A stretch of 29,717 nucleotides of DNA from Clostridia bacterium (lineage in GTDB: Bacteria; Bacillota; Clostridia; TANB77; UBA1234). Below are positions 24,989 through 29,717 of the stretch, one piece after another. The notes under the pieces were generated by a model. The model had not been told where the DNA came from and searched no databases. It saw only the letters and a list, made by a program, of their open reading frames with translations. How positions within the stretch are numbered: position 1 is the first letter of the stretch; the number at the start of each line of letters is the position of its first letter. The stretch is taken from assembly GCA_900753975.1 (NCBI GenBank), contig CAAEBC010000051.1, forward strand, positions 1 through 29,717, written 5' to 3'. The position numbers were made by a program, and so were the translations under genes.

Positions 24989-26341
24989 ATGAAAACGATT
25001 GCGGCGATTTCTACACCGATAGGGCATGGAGGAATTGGAATTGTTAGGGTGAGTGGCGATGATGCTCTTAAGATTATTGAGAAGGTTTTTGTGCCGAAGC
25101 ATAAAGGTAAATTTAAGCCATATACCCTTAAATTTGGAAATATTATAGATGAGCAAGGTAATGTACTAGATCAAGTCTTAATTTCGTATTTTAAGGCTCC
25201 TAAGACGTATACGGGCGAAGATATTTGTGAGGTTAATTGTCATGGTGGCTTGATTGTCACTAAGCAGATTTTGGATTTGCTTTTGAGAAATGGTGCGTCT
25301 ATGGCTGAGCCGGGTGAGTTTACTAAGAGGGCTTTTTTGAATGGTAAGATTGATTTGACTCAGGCTGAAGCTGTTATTGATTTGATTAATAGTAAGAGTG
25401 CGAAGGAAAATAGTGCTTCTGTAAAACAAATTGAAGGTTTTTTGGGCGAAAAAATTAAGGAGATTAAAAGGGATATTGTAGATTTACTGGTTGATATTGA
25501 GGCTAATATTGATTATCCGGAGTATGATGTTGAAGAGGTAAGAAGGGAAAGAATTGAAACTGTTTTGCAAGGCTCTATTTCTAAAATTGAGAAGTTAGAA
25601 GCTACTTTTGAGTCTGGCAAGGTTTTAAGGGAAGGTGTTAATACTGCAATTATTGGTAAGCCAAATGTTGGCAAGTCTTCGCTTTTGAATGCTCTTTTGA
25701 AGGAGAATAGGGCGATTGTTACTGAAATTGCTGGTACAACTCGTGACACTATTGAGGAGTATGTAACGATTAAAGGCATACCTCTTAAACTTATTGATAC
25801 GGCTGGAATTAGAGATACTTCTGATATCGTTGAAAATATTGGAATTGAAAAGAGTAAGAAGGCTATTGATGAGGCCGAACTTGTTTTGCTTATTCTTGAT
25901 GCTACTTCAGATCTAACTGCTGAAGATAGGGCTTTGTTGGAGCTTATAAAGGATAAAAAGCATATTGTTTTGATTAATAAGATTGATGCTGGAAGCAAGG
26001 TTTCTGAAGCTGATTTGGATGATGATAATATTATTAGGATTTCTATTAAAAATGGTGACGGTTTGGATTTGCTTGAGAGTAAGATTGAAAATATGTTTGA
26101 GCTTTGTGCGTTAGATTCTGAAAATGATGTTGTTCTTACTAATTCAAGGCATCAGGCACTTATTTTGAAAGCTAAAGAGGGTATTATTAATGCTTTAAAT
26201 TCGGCTAAAAATGGGTTGCCTTTAGATATGCTTTCTATTGATATTAGTGAGGCTATTCAAAGGTTAGGTGAGATTACTGGTGAGACTGTTTCCGAAGAAG
26301 TTATATCTGGTATTTTTGCTAAATTCTGTTTGGGAAAATAG
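24989..26341 (+). CDS. mnmE: tRNA modification GTPase MnmE
   Basis: With MnmG it installs the carboxymethylaminomethyl group on wobble uridine of certain tRNAs, using formyl-type folate and GTP. The 450-residue protein has the N-terminal folate-binding domain (TIAAISTPIGHGGIGIVRVS), the G domain with P-loop GKPNVGKSS, GTTRDT, DTAGIRDT and NKID, and the C-terminal FCLGK in which the catalytic cysteine (C447) is kept; the usual end is FCIGK. The start ATG 24989 gives the canonical MKTIAAI N-terminus, although the AAAGGAG upstream is about 15 nt away, an unusually long gap. The order jag-mnmE-mnmG-rsmG is standard. Confidence 0.97.
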   Translation: MKTIAAISTPIGHGGIGIVRVSGDDALKIIEKVFVPKHKGKFKPYTLKFGNIIDEQGNVLDQVLISYFKAPKTYTGEDICEVNCHGGLIVTKQILDLLLRNGASMAEPGEFTKRAFLNGKIDLTQAEAVIDLINSKSAKENSASVKQIEGFLGEKIKEIKRDIVDLLVDIEANIDYPEYDVEEVRRERIETVLQGSISKIEKLEATFESGKVLREGVNTAIIGKPNVGKSSLLNALLKENRAIVTEIAGTTRDTIEEYVTIKGIPLKLIDTAGIRDTSDIVENIGIEKSKKAIDEAELVLLILDATSDLTAEDRALLELIKDKKHIVLINKIDAGSKVSEADLDDDNIIRISIKNGDGLDLLESKIENMFELCALDSENDVVLTNSRHQALILKAKEGIINALNSAKNGLPLDMLSIDISEAIQRLGEITGETVSEEVISGIFAKFCLGK

Positions 26342-26373
26342 TCTGAAACATTGATATATAAAGTTTTTTTAAA

Positions 26374-26387
26374 GTTTCACGTGAAAC
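26374..26387. promoter_or_regulatory. parS centromere site for ParB (Spo0J)
   Basis: GTTTCACGTGAAAC is a perfect 14-bp palindrome identical to the core of the bacterial parS consensus; the outer bases here are A and T. It lies between mnmE and mnmG, 5-6 kb from the origin, the expected location. ParB would load here and spread, helping origin segregation and SMC loading. parA and parB are not in the window; they usually follow rsmG. Confidence 0.93.
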
Positions 26388-26546
26388 TTGAGTGGAATAT
26401 AAATTAAATTTTAAGTGATTTTGGTTTTAGAAAATTTATAGTGTTTTTGTCGTGTTAATTTTTTTATTAAAAAGGTGAGTGCTACAAATTGCTTAAATAG
26501 ACATTTATATTGGTATAAATTATTGATTTTGAAAGGAAGAGTTTTT

Positions 26547-28415
26547 ATGGAATATGAAGCAGAATCATATGATGTTATAGTTATTGGTGCTGGTCATGCT
26601 GGATGCGAGGCTGCTCTTGCATCTGCAAGGCTTGGCGCTAAGACTTGTGTTTTTACAATCAATATGGATAGTATAGCTAATATGCCTTGTAATCCTAATA
26701 TTGGTGGTACTTCTAAAGGACACTTGGTTAGAGAAATTGATGCTTTAGGTGGAGAGATGGGTAAGAATATTGATAAAACTTTTATTCAGTCTCGTATGTT
26801 AAATAAGGGTAAAGGACCTGCTGTGTATTCCCTTAGAGCTCAAGCTGATAGAAAGAAGTATCATATTGAAATGAAGCATACTTTGGAACTTCAAGAAAAT
26901 TTGGATGTTAAGCAAGGTGAAGTTGTTGAGTATATTGTGGAAAATGGCGAAATTAAAGGGATTAAGATTTTAACAGGTGCTATTTATAGGGCGAAAGCTG
27001 TTGTATTATGTAGTGGAACTTATTTAAGAGGTAGGATTTTTATTGGTGAGGTTAATTATTCTGGTGGACCTGACGGTATTTTTCCTGCTAATCATTTGAC
27101 TGAAAGTCTTAATAAAATTGGTATCGAAACTAGAAGATTTAAGACTGGAACTCCTGCTAGAGTAAGCAGAAGGAATATTGATTTTTCTAAGATGGAGATT
27201 CAAGAAGGCGATGAGGAGATTATTCCTTTTTCTTTTGAAAATAAAGATTTAAATAGGGAGCAAATTCCTTGCTATTTGACTTATACTAACGAAAAAACGC
27301 ATGAAATTATACGTAAAAATCTTCATCGTTCACCTTTATATGCAGGTGATATAAAGGGTACTGGACCTAGATATTGTCCTTCTATTGAGGACAAAGTTGT
27401 TAGATTTGCTGACAAAGAAAGACATCAAGTTTTTATAGAGCCAATGGGTGAGAATACTGAAGAAATGTACGTTCAAGGTATGTCTAGTTCACTTCCAGAA
27501 GATGTTCAAATTGCTATGTATAGGACAATTGCCGGGCTTGAAAATGTTGAATTTACACGTCCCGCTTATGCTATTGAGTATGATGCTATTGACTCTACCA
27601 TGCTTAAATTAAGCTTGGAATCTAAGATTGTAAAGGGTATGTTTTTTGCAGGTCAAGTAAATGGTTCATCTGGCTACGAAGAGGCTGCTGCACAAGGAAT
27701 TATGGCTGGTATAAATGCTGCTAGATTTACTAAAAATTTGCCTCCTGTTATTTTGCATAGATCTGATGCTTATATAGGTGTTTTAATAGATGATTTGGTA
27801 ACTAAAGGAACTAATGAACCTTACAGAATGATGACTTCTAGGGCTGAATATAGATTACTTTTAAGACAAGATAATAGTGATGCAAGGCTTACTAAAATAG
27901 GACATGATATTGGACTTATTTCTGATGAAAGATATGAGAAATTCGTTAAAAAATATGAGAATATAAATAATGAAATTGAAAGAATCAAGAAAACAAATAT
28001 TAGACCTACAAAAGAGGTAAACAAGTTGCTTCGAGAAGCTGGAACTACTGAAATTACAACAGGTATGAAGCTTTCTGATTTGATTAAAAGAACTGAATTA
28101 AATTACGAAATGCTTGCAAGTGTCGATACAGAAAGACCTGTTCTTTCTAAAGAAGAGTGTGAGGAAGTTAATATTGAAATTAAGTATGAGGGATATATTA
28201 AGCTTCAATTAGAACAGATTGAACAGTTTAAAAAGCTTGAAAACAAGCTTCTTCCAGAGGATATCAATTATGAAGATGTTAAAGGAATTAGGATTGAAGC
28301 AAGACAAAAATTAGAGAAGTTTAGACCTACTTCTATTGGTCAGGCTTCGAGAATTTCTGGTATTTCGCCGGCGGATATTTCGGTTTTACTTATATATTTG
28401 CAGGCTAATAAGTAG
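26547..28415 (+). CDS. mnmG: tRNA uridine-5-carboxymethylaminomethyl modification enzyme MnmG (GidA)
   Basis: FAD-dependent partner of MnmE in wobble-uridine modification. The start ATG 26547 (MEYEAESYDVIVIGAGHAG, 622 aa) has AAAGGAAG upstream; the longer frame from 26475 adds 24 residues of no conservation. The dinucleotide-binding motif GAGHAGCEAALASARLG (14-30), CNPNIGG, GTYLRGRIFIG, RYCPSIEDKVVRF and the C-terminal ARQKLEKFRP...IGQASRISGI domain (MnmE and tRNA contact) are all present. The preceding 205-bp gap holds the parS site and nothing else recognisable. Confidence 0.97.
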   Translation: MEYEAESYDVIVIGAGHAGCEAALASARLGAKTCVFTINMDSIANMPCNPNIGGTSKGHLVREIDALGGEMGKNIDKTFIQSRMLNKGKGPAVYSLRAQADRKKYHIEMKHTLELQENLDVKQGEVVEYIVENGEIKGIKILTGAIYRAKAVVLCSGTYLRGRIFIGEVNYSGGPDGIFPANHLTESLNKIGIETRRFKTGTPARVSRRNIDFSKMEIQEGDEEIIPFSFENKDLNREQIPCYLTYTNEKTHEIIRKNLHRSPLYAGDIKGTGPRYCPSIEDKVVRFADKERHQVFIEPMGENTEEMYVQGMSSSLPEDVQIAMYRTIAGLENVEFTRPAYAIEYDAIDSTMLKLSLESKIVKGMFFAGQVNGSSGYEEAAAQGIMAGINAARFTKNLPPVILHRSDAYIGVLIDDLVTKGTNEPYRMMTSRAEYRLLLRQDNSDARLTKIGHDIGLISDERYEKFVKKYENINNEIERIKKTNIRPTKEVNKLLREAGTTEITTGMKLSDLIKRTELNYEMLASVDTERPVLSKEECEEVNIEIKYEGYIKLQLEQIEQFKKLENKLLPEDINYEDVKGIRIEARQKLEKFRPTSIGQASRISGISPADISVLLIYLQANK

Positions 28416-28427
28416 ACTTTGGGGGGG

Positions 28428-28634
28428 AATTCATAACAAATTTACGATTTATGGATGTGGAATGTGCGTGGGTGGTATCGCGTCTTTGATAAAACTTTTA
28501 TACGCAAGTTTTGTCAAGGTAGTATGGCTGGTGCCATCTCCACCTTGACAAAAGATTGCTCCTAAAAGTATTATCAAAGGCGCGATACCACCACGCACAT
28601 TTCACATCCATAAATCGCAAATTTGTTATGAATT
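28428..28634. repeat. 207-bp inverted repeat between mnmG and rsmG
   Basis: Two arms of about 93 bp (28428-28520 and 28542-28634) are reverse complements with only scattered mismatches, ending in AATTCATAAC/GTTATGAATT. The 21-nt centre contains its own stem (ATGGC/GCCAT). The GC content is above that of the neighbouring spacer. No transposase or sensible protein is encoded; the short frames crossing it are artefacts of the palindrome. It is unrelated in sequence to the 14882-15191 palindrome. It could be a MITE-like element or act as a strong terminator after mnmG. From 28635 to 28905 I see only AT-rich sequence without a gene. Confidence 0.88.
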
Positions 28635-28920
28635 TTTTGTGGGTGTGATACGGAGTTTGAGTTTGTGCATTTGTGCTTTGAAATTGAGCTATTAGAATTT
28701 TTGTGTTTGAGTTTTGGGTTAGCGATAATAATTTTAGATTTTTTGATTTGCGGTTTGAAATACATCTTTATGGTGTGATAATGTACTTAAAAATGACGCA
28801 TCAGAATCGCTATATTTTGAATTTAAAATCAAGAATGATAAATTATGTGTCTGAAATAGAATTAACTAAATTTGAATGAAATAGAGTTAAATAATAAAAA
28901 AGAAACTAAAAGGAGAAATT

Positions 28921-29625
28921 ATGGAAACTTATTTTAAAGAATTGTGTGATGAGGTGCATATTGAAATATCTGAAACGCAGATTGAGAAGTTTTTTAAGTA
29001 TAAGGATTTGTTGGTTGAAAAAAATAAGTATGTTAATTTGACCGCAATTACTGATGAAAAAGAAATTTTGTTGAAGCATTTTGTGGATTCTCTTACGATT
29101 AATAAATATTTGGATAATGATGTTAGTATGATTGATGTCGGGACAGGGGCTGGATTTCCTGGTATTCCAATAAAGATTATTAGGGATGATGTTAAGGTTA
29201 CTTTGCTTGATTCTTTGAATAAGAGGGTTAATTTTTTAAATGAAGTAATTGAAAATTTAAAATTAAATTCTATTAGTGCTGTTCATGGTAGGGCAGAGGA
29301 TTTGGCTCACGATTTGAAATATAGAGAAATGTTTGATGTTGTTACTGCTAGAGCTGTGGCTAATTTGGCTACTCTTTCTGAATTGTGTTTGCCTTTTGTT
29401 AAAGTTGGAGGCAGGTTTATTTGTATGAAAGGGAGCTCTGTTGAGGAGGTTGATGAGGCAAGTAAAGCTTTAGAAATTCTTGGTGGTAAAATTGTTGGAA
29501 TTGATAAGTTTGTTTTGCCGGATTCAGATATAGAGAGAAATATAGTTATCATAGAAAAAATAAAAGGAACACCAAATAAATATCCTAGAAAAGCTGGGAC
29601 ACCAGCAAAAGAACCACTAAATTAG
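28921..29625 (+). CDS. rsmG: 16S rRNA (guanine527-N7)-methyltransferase RsmG
   Basis: SAM-dependent enzyme (GidB) that methylates G527 of 16S rRNA in the 530 loop; in several bacteria its loss gives low-level streptomycin resistance. The 234-residue protein has the SAM-binding loop MIDVGTGAGFPGIPI (70-84), the preceding NLTAI and HFVDSL motifs, the TARAVANLATL motif, and the characteristic end YPRKAGTPAKEPL. AAAAGGAG precedes ATG 28921 with a 5-nt gap. Although it usually follows mnmG directly, here a 505-bp spacer with a 207-bp palindrome separates them. Confidence 0.97.
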   Translation: METYFKELCDEVHIEISETQIEKFFKYKDLLVEKNKYVNLTAITDEKEILLKHFVDSLTINKYLDNDVSMIDVGTGAGFPGIPIKIIRDDVKVTLLDSLNKRVNFLNEVIENLKLNSISAVHGRAEDLAHDLKYREMFDVVTARAVANLATLSELCLPFVKVGGRFICMKGSSVEEVDEASKALEILGGKIVGIDKFVLPDSDIERNIVIIEKIKGTPNKYPRKAGTPAKEPLN

Positions 29626-29633
29626 CTGCCGTT

Positions 29634-29717
29634 GTGCGATGAAAGCCGTAACGATATGGGTAAGGCAGGATTGATAAGCCGTGTGAGTGCTAGTTCCTCA
29701 TTGCAATAAAAATTGGA
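29634..29717 (+). other. Possible 5' end of a group II intron (runs off window)
   Basis: Starting 8 nt after the rsmG stop codon, GTGCGATGAAAGCCGTAACG matches the GUGYG start of group II introns. The next bases (GGTAAGGCAGG, AAGCCGTG, GTGCTAGTTCC) look like domain I of such ribozymes. Base composition is visibly richer in G and C than the surrounding spacers. No reverse transcriptase or 3' end is in view, so this is a tentative call; another structured RNA is possible. Confidence 0.35.

Noticed and set aside
28336..28765. Short frames of 63-70 codons between mnmG and rsmG
   Set aside because: They run across both arms of the 207-bp palindrome and mirror each other; they are by-products of the inverted repeat.
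1..29717. tRNA, rRNA, transposase genes or CRISPR
   Set aside because: None recognised on either strand by eye; a tRNAscan or covariance search was not possible.

Overview
The window is the replication-origin neighbourhood of a low-GC, Gram-positive-type bacterium, most likely a member of the Clostridia (Bacillota). This rests on gene order (dnaA-dnaN-recF-remB-gyrB facing away from rpmH-rnpA-yidC-jag-mnmE-mnmG-rsmG), AGGAGG-type ribosome binding sites, consensus sigma-A promoters, a GyrB without the large Gram-negative insert, and the standard code (TGA behaves as stop, tryptophan is TGG). The species cannot be named from this sequence alone.

Layout. 1-9599 (minus) is a single open frame of about 3,200 codons that runs off the left edge. 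It encodes a giant secreted protein: signal peptide, Cys/His-rich head, Ig-like and InlB-type repeats, then five modules of BspA-type (DUF285) 26-residue repeats. 10039-13122 (minus) holds a small membrane-anchored protein and a pilin-like/Ig-domain surface protein whose 5' end is broken by two single-base shifts. 13205-13401 (plus) is a candidate mini-transcript with a 24-codon frame. 13497-14861 (minus) is a phosphoglucomutase/phosphomannomutase. 14882-15191 is a 310-bp inverted repeat. 15201-21405 (minus) is gyrB, a frame-broken remB that no simple frame shows, recF, dnaN and dnaA. 22397-24850 (plus) is a consensus promoter followed by rpmH, rnpA, yidC and jag. 24867-29625 (plus) is mnmE, a perfect parS site, mnmG, a 207-bp inverted repeat and rsmG. 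The last ~84 bases look unlike the rest and may be the start of a group II intron.

How it works together. The origin is bipartite. DnaA boxes lie upstream of dnaA (21431-21844), and the dnaA-dnaN gap holds DnaA-box-like sites, a GGGG run, a TAG-trinucleotide (DnaA-trio) tract and an AT-rich stretch, in the order described for the Bacillus subtilis unwinding element. Both gene sets point away from this origin, so they are co-directional with the forks. A parS palindrome 5 kb away would load ParB; parA/parB would be expected just beyond rsmG, outside the window.

Most unusual content: the modular giant surface protein with recently duplicated repeats, two large unrelated palindromic elements, three single-base frame breaks of the same sign (two in the pilin-like gene, one in remB), and a TTACGGAA motif recurring around the origin.
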